A stretch of 64,000 nucleotides of DNA from Calothrix parasitica NIES-267 (GCF_002368095.1 NZ_AP018227.1:7722167-7786166); one strand, 5' to 3'. Counted from the stretch's first letter, positions 19,920 to 29,121 are shown. Numbers and translations: made by a program. Notes: generated by a model not told the origin, from the letters alone.

Positions 19920-20030
19920 ACAGTTATCAGTTAAGAGTGAACAGTGACTAGTAATTAGTAAAACAGTTTGTTTTCATTTAATGTAGAGATGTTGCAGTGC
20001 AACGTCTCTGTTTATTTTCAAATTTACACA

Positions 20031-20133
20031 TATAGCATTCCTAAATCATTTGTGAGATTTTAGAAACCCGGTTTTTTGGAAAAACCGGGTTTCTGGCACT
20101 TATCTTTCTCACGACTCATCTAGGATTGCTATA
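20031..20133. mobile_element. MITE-like element with TATAGCAATCC-type ends and inner hairpin
   Basis: This 103-bp segment has imperfect inverted ends: TATAGCATTCCTAAATCATT on the left matches the inverse of the right end TAGGATTGCTATA and neighbouring CTCACGACTCATC. Inside, AGAAACCCGGTTTTT pairs perfectly with AAAAACCGGGTTTCT (20062-20094), a 15-bp stem with a 3-nt loop. This could also act as a transcription terminator after the second mcp. It is non-coding. Confidence 0.65.
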
Positions 20134-20365
20134 TAGGACTATGTAATAGCGGTTAGGACATTAATAAACACTGATACTAATTTATTAAACCTTTAACCTT
20201 TGACCTTTGACCTTCGCGTAGCGCTATAATTTGGTGAAGCTGTAACTGGTGCATTATGTCAGTTATCCGTGTTACAGAATAAAAAATAGTATTTGTATAT
20301 AAGTATCAATTAGCTGCATTATTTATAATTATTCTTTTCTAGCAAGACTCAAATCAAGAGAATAA

Positions 20366-21163
20366 ATGGATAGAAGACCTTTTGTTACTTTAATTAGCTG
20401 GATAGTGATTTCATTTTTGACAGTAGTTGGTTGCAATCAAGTTACTTCAACCACGAATTCACAAACAGTAGAGTTGACTGTATCGGCTGCTGCAAGTATG
20501 CAAGATGCGCTCTCAGAAGTAGCAAAAGCTTATCAACAAGAATACCAGAATACTAAAATTACTTATAATTTCGCGAGTAGCGGTACTTTAACTCAGCAAA
20601 TTAAACAAGGGGCACCAGTTGATGTATTTATATCAGCTAATGAGAAGTTTATGGATGAGTTGGAGAAAAAAAAACTTTTACTTTCAGATACCCGTAAAAA
20701 CTTTTTGAAAAATAATATTGTCTTAATTGTACCGAAAAAAGATAATATTAATAATATCTCTAATTTTCAACAGTTAAAAAATCCAGATATCAAAAGATTT
20801 TCTATCGGAGAACCAGAAAGCGTACCTGCCGGACAATATGCAAAACAAGTCTTAGATAATCTAGAAATCTACGACAAAATTAAACCTAAAACAGTATTTG
20901 CTAAAAATGTTCGTCAAGTTCTATCTTATGTAGGTAGTGGTAATGTTGATGCAGGTATTGTTTATGCGACAGATGCCAAAATATCAAACAAAGTTATAGT
21001 TGTAGCGACTGCATCAGAAAATAATCATAAACCAATTATTTACCCGGTAGCGGCGATTAAGCGTAGCAAAAATCCAGAAGCTGCTAAAGATTTTATTCAG
21101 TTTCTATTTAGGAATAGCGCAAAAAATACGTTTAAGAAATACGGCTTTCAAATTGCTAGTTAG
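20366..21163 (+). CDS. modA: molybdate ABC transporter substrate-binding lipoprotein
   Basis: ModA captures molybdate (or tungstate) outside the membrane for import. The 265-residue protein starts with a lipoprotein signal: basic MDRRPF, a hydrophobic stretch, and lipobox TVVGC with Cys23. The mature part has the ModA landmarks AAASMQDAL, FASSGTLTQQI, APVDVFISANEKFMD and YVGSGNVDAGIVYATDAK, then YPVAAIKRSKNPEAAKDFIQF near the end. It lies 190 bp before the fused modBC gene on the same strand, forming a complete transporter. No Mo-responsive operator could be recognised. Length is standard. Confidence 0.93.
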   Translation: MDRRPFVTLISWIVISFLTVVGCNQVTSTTNSQTVELTVSAAASMQDALSEVAKAYQQEYQNTKITYNFASSGTLTQQIKQGAPVDVFISANEKFMDELEKKKLLLSDTRKNFLKNNIVLIVPKKDNINNISNFQQLKNPDIKRFSIGEPESVPAGQYAKQVLDNLEIYDKIKPKTVFAKNVRQVLSYVGSGNVDAGIVYATDAKISNKVIVVATASENNHKPIIYPVAAIKRSKNPEAAKDFIQFLFRNSAKNTFKKYGFQIAS

Positions 21164-21354
21164 TTAATTAATTTTACAAATTATTTTCAGGTTTGTAGTA
21201 AGGACTTAAGTCCTTGAACAGCCTTTATTAAAGAGCGATAAATCGCTTAATACGTTAGCGAAGCGTGTCCGTTAGCGTTCACGCAGTGAGTCGTCAGACT
21301 AAGCGTGTCCGACAGGACATTAGGACATATTTTTTATTCGTCTACCCTCTGCGT

Positions 21355-23388
21355 ATGGAATTTGACTTATCTCCTCTGTGGATTTCTCTGAAAACTGCGA
21401 CTGTAGCCACTGTGTTTGCTTTTTTTGCGGGAATTACCGCAGCAGGTTGGATGAAGCAATACAAGGGTAACTTTAAGGGAATCATTGATGGTATTTTAAC
21501 TCTTCCTCTGGTTCTACCCCCAACTGTAGCCGGGTTTTTGCTGCTGCTATTGTTTGGTGTCAACAGTCCGGTGGGAGAATTTTTAATGCAGTTGGAAATG
21601 AGCGTCATCTTTTCTTGGCAAGCGACTGTAATTACATCAGCGGTAGTTGCTTTTCCGTTAATGTATAAGACTGTACTCAGTTCTTTTGAACATATTGATA
21701 GCGATTTAACTAATTGCGCTCGTACTTTAGGAAGTTCTGAATTTAAAATATTTTGGTTGATTGTTTTACCTTTAGCTTTACCAGGAATTGCAGCAGGGAC
21801 TATTTTGGCTTTTGCTAGAGCTTTGGGAGAATTTGGTGCAACTTTAATGTTAGCTGGTAGTATACCGGGAAAAACGCAAACAATGCCGATTGCGATTTTT
21901 TTTGCTGCTGAAGCTGGGGATATGAATAAGGCTTTAATTTGGGTTTTAATTATGGTAGCAATTTCTCTGGCTGTAATTGCTACTATTCACGTTTGGAATG
22001 AATCGCAAAGTGTTTCTAAAAAAATAGATGGAAGAGGTGGAAATTTTATTAGAAGATTAATTAATTTTGTGATTTTGGGTCAGTTTAAAGATATTGATTT
22101 CTTTAATAGTAAAAGAGAAGATAAATACCTGGCGACTGTAAGTCGCGGCTATACAAACAAAACTCACCTGGGTGGGTTAAGAATTGGGGGAATAAATGCA
22201 GGTGGAGTTTGTGCTTTTACTAACGTATCTCCATTAACTAAAAAAGTTTATGGAGGAGAAGTATCCTCACGGGAATTATTATATTCACCGTCTGTCAAAG
22301 AAAATTTGATAAATCGTAGAAAAGAATTAATAGTTAATATTGAAAAGAATTTAAAAAGCTTCAAATTACAAGTTGATTTTATAGCAGATAGAAATACTTT
22401 AGGAGTATTAGGTGCTTCTGGTTCCGGTAAAAGTATGACTTTGCGCTGCATTGCTGGATTAGAAAAACCGAGTCGGGGAAGAATAGTTTTAAATGAAAGA
22501 GTTTTATTTGATGCGAAACGAAAAATAAACCTTCCCAGTCGCAAACGTCGGATTGGTTTCTTGTTTCAAAATTATGCTTTATTTCCACACATGACTGTAG
22601 CTCAAAATATTGGCTTTGGTTTGCACGAATTACCAAAAGCCGAACGCATATCAAAAGTGCGGCAGTATATTGATATGATGCAGTTGCAAGATTTAGAGAA
22701 TCGTTATCCGCATCAAATCTCTGGAGGACAACAGCAAAGAGTAGCTTTAGCCAGAGCTTTGGTAATTGAACCAGAAGCAATATTATTAGATGAACCGCTT
22801 TCCGCACTCGATACTTACCTGCGTAACCAAATTGAAAAATTGTTGAGAAAAGTACTTTCTTCTTATCAAGGTGCGACTTTATTTATCACCCATAAATTAG
22901 AAGAAGCTTATCGGGTCAGCAGCAATATTATGGTGATGTCTGAAGGAAAAGTTATTGCTAACAATACCAAAGAAAATATTTTTGAGCGGTCACCGAATTT
23001 AGTCGTTGCGAAAGTAACTGAATGTAAGAATATTTCTCGCGCTGAAATAGTTGAGAATCGGACAGTAAAAGCTTTTGATTGGAACTGTAATTTACAAGTA
23101 TTAGAACCGATTCCGAGTAATTTAAAATATGTAGGAATACGCGCTCATCATTTGAGATTTTCCAACGATTCAAATCAGGAAAATACTTTTCCTTGTTGGG
23201 TTGCTGACATTAGTGAAACTCAGCATAGAGTTAGTGTTTATTTGAAGCTGAATTATCCTGCAAATGATTTTGAAGATTATGATTTACAGGTAGAAATTTA
23301 TAAGGAAAAATGGGTTTGTATTAAAGAACGGGCTTTTCCTTGGTATGTGAGGTTAGAAGCGGGGAGGTTGATGTTGATGGAGAGTTGA
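21355..23388 (+). CDS. modBC: fused molybdate permease-ATPase
   Basis: One 677-residue polypeptide joins permease ModB and ATPase ModC. Residues 1-230 are the permease, with several membrane helices and the EAA-type loop (CARTLGSSEFKIFWLIVLP). A linker of about 100 residues follows. The ATPase then has Walker A GASGSGKS (from 353), the signature SGGQQQRVALARAL (from 456), Walker B ILLDEPLSALD (Asp479, Glu480) and the His loop ITHKLEEA. The C-terminal part is MOP/TOBE-like but degenerate. The open frame extends upstream to 21265, but that part encodes a dispersed short repeat, so the ATG at 21355 is preferred. ModBC fusions are known in cyanobacteria. The last 91 bp are antisense to the truncated hicB-like gene. 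Confidence 0.92.
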   Translation: MEFDLSPLWISLKTATVATVFAFFAGITAAGWMKQYKGNFKGIIDGILTLPLVLPPTVAGFLLLLLFGVNSPVGEFLMQLEMSVIFSWQATVITSAVVAFPLMYKTVLSSFEHIDSDLTNCARTLGSSEFKIFWLIVLPLALPGIAAGTILAFARALGEFGATLMLAGSIPGKTQTMPIAIFFAAEAGDMNKALIWVLIMVAISLAVIATIHVWNESQSVSKKIDGRGGNFIRRLINFVILGQFKDIDFFNSKREDKYLATVSRGYTNKTHLGGLRIGGINAGGVCAFTNVSPLTKKVYGGEVSSRELLYSPSVKENLINRRKELIVNIEKNLKSFKLQVDFIADRNTLGVLGASGSGKSMTLRCIAGLEKPSRGRIVLNERVLFDAKRKINLPSRKRRIGFLFQNYALFPHMTVAQNIGFGLHELPKAERISKVRQYIDMMQLQDLENRYPHQISGGQQQRVALARALVIEPEAILLDEPLSALDTYLRNQIEKLLRKVLSSYQGATLFITHKLEEAYRVSSNIMVMSEGKVIANNTKENIFERSPNLVVAKVTECKNISRAEIVENRTVKAFDWNCNLQVLEPIPSNLKYVGIRAHHLRFSNDSNQENTFPCWVADISETQHRVSVYLKLNYPANDFEDYDLQVEIYKEKWVCIKERAFPWYVRLEAGRLMLMES

Positions 23389-23522
23389 AGGTATGCTTCT
23401 TGAAGTCCTGCAACAGCTTTCTCAATTGTTTCACCTTGGTCTACTGTACCAACCTCCGGACATCCGGCTATATACATATCATCTTCTTTATACACAATGA
23501 CTGTAAAACTACGGGTTCTCAC
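23298..23522 (-). pseudogene. HicB-like antitoxin, truncated C-terminus
   Basis: The first 45 or so residues of this 74-codon frame match the HicB antitoxin fold: a beta strand FTVIVYKEDDMYIAGCPEVG followed by VDQGETIEKAVAGLQEAY. After that the frame continues through the antisense strand of modBC and has no HicB features, so the native C-terminus was probably lost by a deletion that joined it to modBC. No hicA toxin gene is present. It overlaps the next gene's stop by 4 bp, which suggests an original operon with the two upstream frames. It might still fold as a short HicB-like protein. Confidence 0.6.
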
Positions 23523-23737
23523 TGCTTTTTATCCTTTGACTTCTGAAACTCTAAAACCTTAGAATATAAACTATCTACAGATTCTTTATTAAAAAGCTCG
23601 TCTTTAAGTTTAAGATAATCTCCGCTTCCTAGATTGCACGCTGCCCAAAACCGAGCAACTTCAGATGGTTCCATGTTTGATAGAAGAACTTGTAAGCCTT
23701 TTTGTAAAATCTGTTGTTCATTCTTAATTTGAATCAT
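23519..23737 (-). CDS. small protein of unknown function next to PIN remnant
   Basis: This 72-residue acidic/basic mixed protein (MIQIKNEQQILQKGLQVLLS...) contains SNMEPSEVARFWAACNLG and an alpha-helical C-terminus rich in Lys. I do not recognise a named family. It overlaps the PIN-domain frame by 14 bp and the HicB-like frame by 4 bp (ATGA type), so the three were once translated together. By position it could be the partner (antitoxin-like) of the PIN protein. This is inference from order only. Confidence 0.6.
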   Translation of the reverse strand: MIQIKNEQQILQKGLQVLLSNMEPSEVARFWAACNLGSGDYLKLKDELFNKESVDSLYSKVLEFQKSKDKKQ

Positions 23738-23999
23738 CGCTAGTTATCTCCAACATAAAATCAACCGGATTTATTACTTTGATAGTCAACGTAGAACAGC
23801 GATTAATTAGCCGCTTATCGCAGGTAATAAAATACTCGCTTCCTACTGTCTCAGCACAAGCAATATGTAATGCATCAACAGCTTTAACTCCATTATGCTC
23901 TAGTTGTTTGGCTCTTTGCCGAATCGCTTCATTCACTTCTTGTCTAAACTGAGCCATTTGTAGATAACGATTCATTGCTTCCTGCTTAACAGGAACCAC
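23724..23999 (-). pseudogene. PIN-domain protein, N-terminus missing
   Basis: The 91-codon frame carries the C-terminal half of a VapC-like PIN nuclease: LEHNGVKAVDALHIACAE with the second acidic site, then EYFITCDKRLINR with the third, and the end VINPVDFMLEI. PIN proteins of this type are about 140 residues and begin with a strand holding the first catalytic Asp (xLDTSV). That part is absent, and the sequence upstream of the GTG at 23999 does not supply it in any frame I read. It is therefore most likely a 5'-truncated, inactive toxin gene. A re-started shorter protein from Met9 is possible. Confidence 0.68.
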
Positions 24000-24214
24000 T
24001 CAACTCTTCCCTCAAACCTCTAAAGGAATGTAATTTCCTGTTGTTCAGCAATTCAGCCCACTTGAGTAAAGCTTGTTTATTAGCCTTGGAATTGATTCTT
24101 ATAGAGCTATTAATTCCTAGCAAAACTACCGAAATTAAAAAATTATGTAATTTTACTTTAATTTTTTAATCAATTTTGGGATTAATAAAATTGAAGAGTT
24201 TAACAGGGATTGAT
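24000..24214. other. gap with an unidentified minus-strand gene fragment
   Basis: A minus-strand frame ending with TAA at 23986-23988 encodes a tail with SKANKQALLKWAELLNNRK and FRGLREELSGSC. It looks coding, but I cannot name it and it has no clear start. It may be the end of another lost gene of the toxin-antitoxin patch. The plus-strand promoter of the kinase-like gene must also lie here. Confidence 0.35.
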
Positions 24215-25888
24215 ATGAATAACGGTAACAACGATTTTCTGCCACAAGGTTATCAGATACATCGTTCTCTTGACCGTTTTGGCGAACAAGATAGGGCTGC
24301 TTATCTAGCTGTTAATGTTAAAAATAAGCAGCCAGTGATATTAGAAGAGTTTCAGTATAAAGAACCAAATCTAGATGAAATAAAGGCTTTATGTCAATTA
24401 AAACATCCGGGAATTCCACAGTTTTTGGAGTCATTTGAAACTCCTAGAGGAATTTGTTTGGTGCAGGAATATAAAAAAGCAAGCCCAATTCATAATCTAT
24501 CTAATCTTTCTCCAGAAGCTTTCAAATATATTGCAAAATCTATTTTAGACATTCTAATTTATTTACAAAACCAATCTCCTGTAGTATTTCACCAAAATCT
24601 TAGACCAGAAAACATTTGGTTCGATAATCAACGTCAAATACATGTAGTCGGATTCGGTTTGAGTCGGAAAGCAAAAGGAATTGCTCATAGCGGTGGAACT
24701 AAAGTTTTTAAAAGCAGGGAGCAACTTGCAAATCGTCCTTTAAGTAAAGCTACAGATTTATATGGTTTAGGTGTCAGTTTAATTTGTTTGTTGACGGGAA
24801 CAAAACCGACTGAAATAGATGATTTGGTGAATCAAAGTGGGGAAATTACTTTTGAGCGATTAGTATCATCAAAAATTAGCATGGATTTGATTAATTGGAT
24901 AGAAAAATTAGCTCAACCAGTAGCTATTAATAGACATAAAACTGCATCTGATGCTTTAACTGCTTTAGAAGAAATTTATCTTTACAGACATCCTGAAGTA
25001 AAGCTAGATATAAATCAAATCAATTTACAAGCAAATGTCCTCGGACAAGAATTAAGACAAACTATTAAAATCAATAATTTTGTAACTGATACTAATCTTC
25101 AAGGAAAATGGGAAATTGCATCACATCCCAGCGATAAAAGATATTCGATAAACCCAGAATCTTGGATTAAAATTCAACCTAGTGATTTTGAAGGGAATAA
25201 AACGCGCTGTCAAATTATTATTAATACAGAAAAATTGATGGCAGATAAAAATTATAAACGTCGGTTAATTTTACACACCAATACACTTGATAAAACTCAA
25301 ACTATAGATATACAAGTTACTACTCCACCTTTAGTTATGCAAACTCCTCCTTATAAATCTTTGGGTGTGATTACAGCAACTAGCTTTGTATGCTTTGCAA
25401 TTGGTTGGTCTGTTGTATTTTCTTTTACGCATATTTTGACAATAGTTGGTTTTATTGCTGGTATAACTATCGGAGCTAAAAACGGAATAATACTCGGATT
25501 TAATGATTACGATGAATTCAAAATTTGGTCGCGAGTAATGGCTGGATTTAGTACTGGTGCAATGATAATGGGATTATTTGTAGTAGCAGGATTTTTAGCT
25601 GGTGGTATGGCTGGAGTGATTACGGGATTAATAGGTGGGGGAACAATGAAAAAGCATTTGGTCAAACGTTTTAATTATATTCATGCTGGAGCTATGGTAC
25701 TGCTCGCTACCATTTTTGGTGCTGGTGTGGGAATTCTTCCATACGCTGGATTAATACATCCTTTAGCTTTAATTCTACTAATCGGAGGTGGTTTTCCCCT
25801 AGGTGGAATTATAGGTTGGCTGATATCTGAAAATCAAAAGTTACTCTCTGAGTATGAAAATTTAAAGCCTTCTTTAGCTAGACCATAA
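24215..25888 (+). CDS. Ser/Thr pseudokinase with membrane C-terminus
   Basis: The first 270 residues of this 557-residue protein follow the bacterial Ser/Thr kinase fold: LKHPGIPQFLESFETPRGIC, then LDILIYLQNQSP, FHQNLRPENIWF and ATDLYGLGVSLICLLTG. Every key residue has changed. The ATP lysine segment reads PVILEEF, HRD has become HQN (Asn128), and DFG has become GFG (Gly146). It cannot be a normal kinase. A middle domain rich in beta strands (280-390) and a C-terminal half of four to five Gly-rich membrane helices follow. It would be a membrane-bound scaffold or ligand-binding pseudokinase. The frame is open from TTG 24176, but the ATG at 24215 with AGGGA before it is preferred. It stands alone. 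Confidence 0.85.
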   Translation: MNNGNNDFLPQGYQIHRSLDRFGEQDRAAYLAVNVKNKQPVILEEFQYKEPNLDEIKALCQLKHPGIPQFLESFETPRGICLVQEYKKASPIHNLSNLSPEAFKYIAKSILDILIYLQNQSPVVFHQNLRPENIWFDNQRQIHVVGFGLSRKAKGIAHSGGTKVFKSREQLANRPLSKATDLYGLGVSLICLLTGTKPTEIDDLVNQSGEITFERLVSSKISMDLINWIEKLAQPVAINRHKTASDALTALEEIYLYRHPEVKLDINQINLQANVLGQELRQTIKINNFVTDTNLQGKWEIASHPSDKRYSINPESWIKIQPSDFEGNKTRCQIIINTEKLMADKNYKRRLILHTNTLDKTQTIDIQVTTPPLVMQTPPYKSLGVITATSFVCFAIGWSVVFSFTHILTIVGFIAGITIGAKNGIILGFNDYDEFKIWSRVMAGFSTGAMIMGLFVVAGFLAGGMAGVITGLIGGGTMKKHLVKRFNYIHAGAMVLLATIFGAGVGILPYAGLIHPLALILLIGGGFPLGGIIGWLISENQKLLSEYENLKPSLARP

Positions 25889-26004
25889 TTAGATTACTAT
25901 TTAAATTATAAATTTGGAGATAGTTAAAAAGGATTAGAAAAAATGGAATCCCAGCCCACAAACTATTTAGGTAAATTGATTTATTTAAATTGATTAATAC
26001 AAAA

Positions 26005-26030
26005 TAGAGACGTAATATATTACGTCTCTA
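26005..26030. terminator. perfect 26-bp palindrome between convergent genes
   Basis: TAGAGACGTAATA is followed directly by its exact inverse TATTACGTCTCTA. It lies between the convergent ends of the pseudokinase gene (25888) and the DUF427 gene (26047), where a bidirectional terminator is expected. There is no T-run. Related GAGACGT...ACGTCTC hairpins occur near 19985, 40750 and 46394, so it is also a dispersed repeat. Confidence 0.5.
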
Positions 26031-26046
26031 CAATCTGATTAACTAT

Positions 26047-26331
26047 TTAATTCTCAATTTTGACCCCGCGCCAAAAAGCGACATAATTCTCAAAGTGTTT
26101 TGCTTTTTCTTTTGCTTGTGGATAATACCAAGCAGCATCTTGATTAACTTCGCCATTAACTTCGATATTATAATAATTTGCGCTTCCTTTCCAAGGACAA
26201 AAGCTATTTTTGCTGCTTTCCTTGAGATATTCTTTTTTCACTGAATCTGGGGGAAAATAATTATTTCCTTCTACAACAACAGTTTTATCGCTTTCGGCTA
26301 TAACTGTACCATTCCAAATTGCTTTTGACAT
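26047..26331 (-). CDS. DUF427 family protein
   Basis: This is a 94-residue single-domain protein of the DUF427 family. It begins MSKAIWNGTVIAESDKTVVV and has the motif NYFPPDSVKKEYL, then FCPWKGSANYYNI and AAWYYPQAKEKAKHFENYVAFW. The WKG and YYP motifs are the hallmark of the family. The fold is a small beta barrel; no reaction is established. The gene is monocistronic and convergent with the pseudokinase gene, with the perfect palindrome at 26005 between them. Length is complete for the family. Confidence 0.9.
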   Translation of the reverse strand: MSKAIWNGTVIAESDKTVVVEGNNYFPPDSVKKEYLKESSKNSFCPWKGSANYYNIEVNGEVNQDAAWYYPQAKEKAKHFENYVAFWRGVKIEN

Positions 26332-26434
26332 AATCAGTAATTAGCGATTAGTAATCATTAACCAGTTAATTTTACATAATTAATGGTGACTTTTTTCATC
26401 TAATTAAAAATTATGGAAATAGCATATCTTTATT

Positions 26435-26504
26435 GTAGGGTGCTGTGACACTTTGAGTTGTTTTGAACGTAGTAATAACCATTAAGAGTGTCACGCACCA
26501 ACAG
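26435..26504 (-). repeat. GGTGCGTGACAC-type palindromic element, copy 1
   Basis: This 70-bp segment is bounded by GTAGGGTGCTGTGACAC and GTGTCACGCACCAACAG, imperfect inverted ends, with a shared centre AACGTAGTAATAA. A second copy in the opposite orientation is at 40848. It is non-coding and looks like a small transposon relic. Confidence 0.65.
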
Positions 26505-27045
26505 GACTATTCTGATAAGTCATGAATGAATACAACATGAGATTTTCTATGATTACACATTGCCAGAAATTTTGTTCACGAAGTAAGAGGGAAGAAAGAA
26601 GAAGTCACGTTTTAAAACGTGAGATGATCCACACGCTCCGCGTGAATGAAACAAGGACGTAAATATTCCCTTGGGCTACGCTCCTTAAAATATTGTTTTT
26701 TTCAATAATATCGTTTTAGACTCATAACGCGCATTTTTTAAAAATATATTACCTTCTTCCTTCTTCCTCCTAACTCCTTCCTTCTTTTATAATATTTTTT
26801 AGACCAATTCATTTATTATTCTTCAGTTTCCCAGACCACCGTAAGCTACTATTATTATTTAATTAATCTATATATATTCACCAAGTGAATTTTTAAGGTC
26901 AGAAGCCCCCGGATTTATCCGTGGATTTGTCATGTAGAAGCCCCTAAATTATATTTATGGAGCTTTAATTACGAATTACGAATTACGAATTACGAATTAT
27001 GTTCACCTGGTTGGTAAATTATTTTTTAGCTAGAGAAATAGCAGC
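26505..27045. other. gap with repeats and heptamer array
   Basis: No gene is seen. The stretch includes a CACGTTTTAAAACGTG palindrome (about 26607-26622), a GATGATCCACACGCTCCGCGTG unit related to sequences at 61618 and 49698, two AGAAGCCCC words near 26900-26940, and a heptamer array AATTACG (26967-27000, almost five units). Confidence 0.5.
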
Positions 27046-27237
27046 TTAAAGTTGATTTTTATTTAGCTGTTTGTACGCTGCTCCTTGAGTTTTATCTAAA
27101 GCATCGTACCAACAGCATCCAAATAGATTATCAAGAATAATTCTTTGAAAACAATGGCTAAATCGCACGGGAAATTTACGCTGTTTTGCAAGACTCGGAA
27201 GCACTTTGTTTGTCAGATGTAAATATTCCTCGTGCAG
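27046..27237 (-). pseudogene. short conserved-looking frame, probable gene fragment
   Basis: A minus-strand frame of 64 codons, closed by TAA at 27046, has strong coding character (KQRKFPVRFSHCFQRIILDN, then FGCCWYDALDK and AAYKQLN) but no ATG start. The first possible start is GTG at 27204. It seems to have lost both its beginning and the part after the C-terminal Leu. I do not recognise a named family. It lies 23 bp downstream of the pterin dehydratase gene on the same strand. Confidence 0.45.
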
Positions 27238-27260
27238 TTATTCCAGTTTATTTGGATATT

Positions 27261-27608
27261 TTATTTTGATTTTGCAGCAATTTCGTCTGTTTTAGCTGCC
27301 ATGATAAAGTCATTACGATGCAAACCTTGAATTGCATGAGTCCACCATGTGACGGTGACTTTTCCGTATTCGGTGAGTAAAGCTGGGTGATGTTCTTGGT
27401 TTTCCGCTTCTTCACCGATTTTGTTAGTAAAGTTCAAAGCTGATTTGAAATCAGAAAATTTGAAAACTCTTTCTAAACGCTTTTCTCCGTTTTCTTCCTT
27501 GACGCTCCATTCAGAAATCTCTGGGTGAAGCTTGCTTATCTCTTCCTCTGTAACAGCAGGTGAATCACCCGTACATGCATCGCATTTTTGTTGTTTAAGG
27601 TTTCCCAT
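27261..27608 (-). CDS. pterin-4a-carbinolamine dehydratase
   Basis: This 115-residue protein is of the PCD/DCoH family, which dehydrates 4a-hydroxytetrahydrobiopterin to the quinonoid dihydropterin. It has the family core: EISEWSVKEENGEKRLERVF, FKSALNFTNKIGEEAE and the catalytic segment NQEHHPALLTEYGKVTVTWW with paired His, followed by THAIQGLHRNDFIMA. The N-terminal 25 residues have two Cys (KCDACTGD) that are not part of the core and might bind metal. Cyanobacterial members are often not linked to phenylalanine hydroxylase, and none is seen here. The ATG at 27608 fits the usual length. Confidence 0.9.
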   Translation of the reverse strand: MGNLKQQKCDACTGDSPAVTEEEISKLHPEISEWSVKEENGEKRLERVFKFSDFKSALNFTNKIGEEAENQEHHPALLTEYGKVTVTWWTHAIQGLHRNDFIMAAKTDEIAAKSK

Positions 27609-27709
27609 TTTCTGTCACCTTGTTTTATCGCGTTTCATATAGCGAACCTTAGCTGTAAATGCTCAAGTTGTAATCTCTCGGAAGGGAGAAAAGATGACAA
27701 TATACTTAA

Positions 27710-28696
27710 TTATTTATTAACTCTAGTCATTAATGATGCTGAATATCTTTCTCCTGCTGCTACATTTTTAGGAGATACTTTTTCAATTTGAGCCAGTTCT
27801 TCTGGAGTTAAGATAATATCTGCTGCACCCACGTTTTCCTCTAAATAAGCAATTCTTTTAGTTCCAGGAATAGGTACGATGAAATCACCTTGTGCTAATA
27901 ACCAAGCAAGAGCTAATTGTCCTGCTGTAACCTTTTTACGCTCAGCAATTTCTTTGACAGAATTAACCAAATCAAGATTTTTATAAAAATTTTCACCTTG
28001 AAATCTTGGTTGTGTCCTCCGAAAATCATCAGTTGCAAAATCATCTGGAGTGGTAATTTTTCCCGACAGAAAACCTCTTCCTAAAGGACTGTATGGTACA
28101 AATCCAATACCTAATTCTTGTAAAACTGGGAGAATTTCGTCTTCAGGATGACGACTCCATAAAGAATATTCGCTTTGTAAAGCTGTGATGGGATGAACCT
28201 GATGAGCGCGACGAATTGTATTAACTGCTGCTTCAGAGAGTCCTAGATAACGAACTTTCCCAGCTTTAACTAATTCTGCCATAGCTCCTACTGTTTCTTC
28301 GATTGGAACGTTTGGGTCTACACGATGTTGATAATAAAGGTCGATATAATCTACTCCCAATCTTTTCAAAGAACCATCACAAGATTTTTTAACTGTTTCT
28401 GGTGTCCCGTTAACTACGAGTTTATTTGAAGATGGGTCGTAATGAATGCCAAACTTAGTCGCGATAATGACTTTATCCCGATGAGAAGCAACAGCTTTTC
28501 CTACAATTTGTTCGTTACCACCCATTCCATACATTTCAGCGGTATCGAGGAAGGTAACACCTAAGTCCAAAGCTCTATTGATAGTTGCAATTGATTCGCT
28601 TTCATCCGCTTTACCATAAGCTATCGACATACCCATACATCCCAATCCCAATTCCGACACCATCAAACCTTGATTTCCCAGTTTACGAGTTTTCAT
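27710..28696 (-). CDS. aldo/keto reductase
   Basis: This 328-residue NADP(H)-dependent oxidoreductase with a TIM barrel belongs to the YajO/Tas-like (AKR13-type) group. The N-terminus reads [20 protein letters not shown]. The catalytic residues appear in order: Asp and Tyr in [11 protein letters not shown], Lys in VIIATKFG and His in YYQHRVDPN. The C-terminal cofactor segment is [17 protein letters not shown]. Its start overlaps the stop of the MerR-type regulator gene by 4 bp (ATGA), so the two are one operon. It probably reduces reactive aldehydes or ketones made under stress; the substrate is not predictable. Confidence 0.94.
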   Translation of the reverse strand: MKTRKLGNQGLMVSELGLGCMGMSIAYGKADESESIATINRALDLGVTFLDTAEMYGMGGNEQIVGKAVASHRDKVIIATKFGIHYDPSSNKLVVNGTPETVKKSCDGSLKRLGVDYIDLYYQHRVDPNVPIEETVGAMAELVKAGKVRYLGLSEAAVNTIRRAHQVHPITALQSEYSLWSRHPEDEILPVLQELGIGFVPYSPLGRGFLSGKITTPDDFATDDFRRTQPRFQGENFYKNLDLVNSVKEIAERKKVTAGQLALAWLLAQGDFIVPIPGTKRIAYLEENVGAADIILTPEELAQIEKVSPKNVAAGERYSASLMTRVNK

Positions 28697-29115
28697 GATT
28701 CTTCCTCTTGAGAATTTTGTTGATTTTGGTTAGAAAGGTTGCGTTCGGATTCAATCTTTAAATTTTTGTAGTGCTGAATTTTCCATTGAATTACTTCTAA
28801 ATTGCGATTAAGTTCGCGAATGCGTTCTTGTACTTCTTGCTCGTGTTCCTCCAAAATAGCTCTACGTTCGTCTACAGCTTCCGGTTGTTCGCGAAACAGA
28901 ATAGCAAACTGCTGCATTTTCCGAATAGACATTCCAGTAGCACGTAATTTGTTCAGAAATTTAATCGCTTTGACATCTTGCTCCGAATAGCGTCGATGTC
29001 CGTTCGCGGCTCTAGTGACTGGTTCTAGCAGCCCATTGCGTTCGTAATAACGCAACGTATGTACGCTCAAACCTGTTAACTTCGCAACTTGTTGAATCGT
29101 CAATTCACCTTCCAT
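28693..29115 (-). CDS. MerR family transcriptional regulator
   Basis: This 140-residue regulator has an N-terminal winged helix-turn-helix ([20 protein letters not shown], then NGLLEP and RRYSEQDV) and a C-terminal coiled-coil dimerisation helix rich in Glu and Arg. It has no metal-binding Cys set, so it resembles the AdhR/YfmP-type subgroup that controls dehydrogenases and reductases. The frame can start at GTG 29121, but the ATG at 29115 is chosen because the -10 box ends at 29122. The downstream aldo/keto reductase gene overlaps by 4 bp. Its own promoter has the typical MerR arrangement, so it likely activates and represses its own operon. Confidence 0.92.
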   Translation of the reverse strand: MEGELTIQQVAKLTGLSVHTLRYYERNGLLEPVTRAANGHRRYSEQDVKAIKFLNKLRATGMSIRKMQQFAILFREQPEAVDERRAILEEHEQEVQERIRELNRNLEVIQWKIQHYKNLKIESERNLSNQNQQNSQEEES

Positions 29116-29121
29116 AAGCAC

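Noticed and set aside
22248-22807. Long minus-strand frames inside modBC
   Set aside because: They are shadows of the ATPase domain; Walker and signature motifs on the plus strand decide the coding strand.
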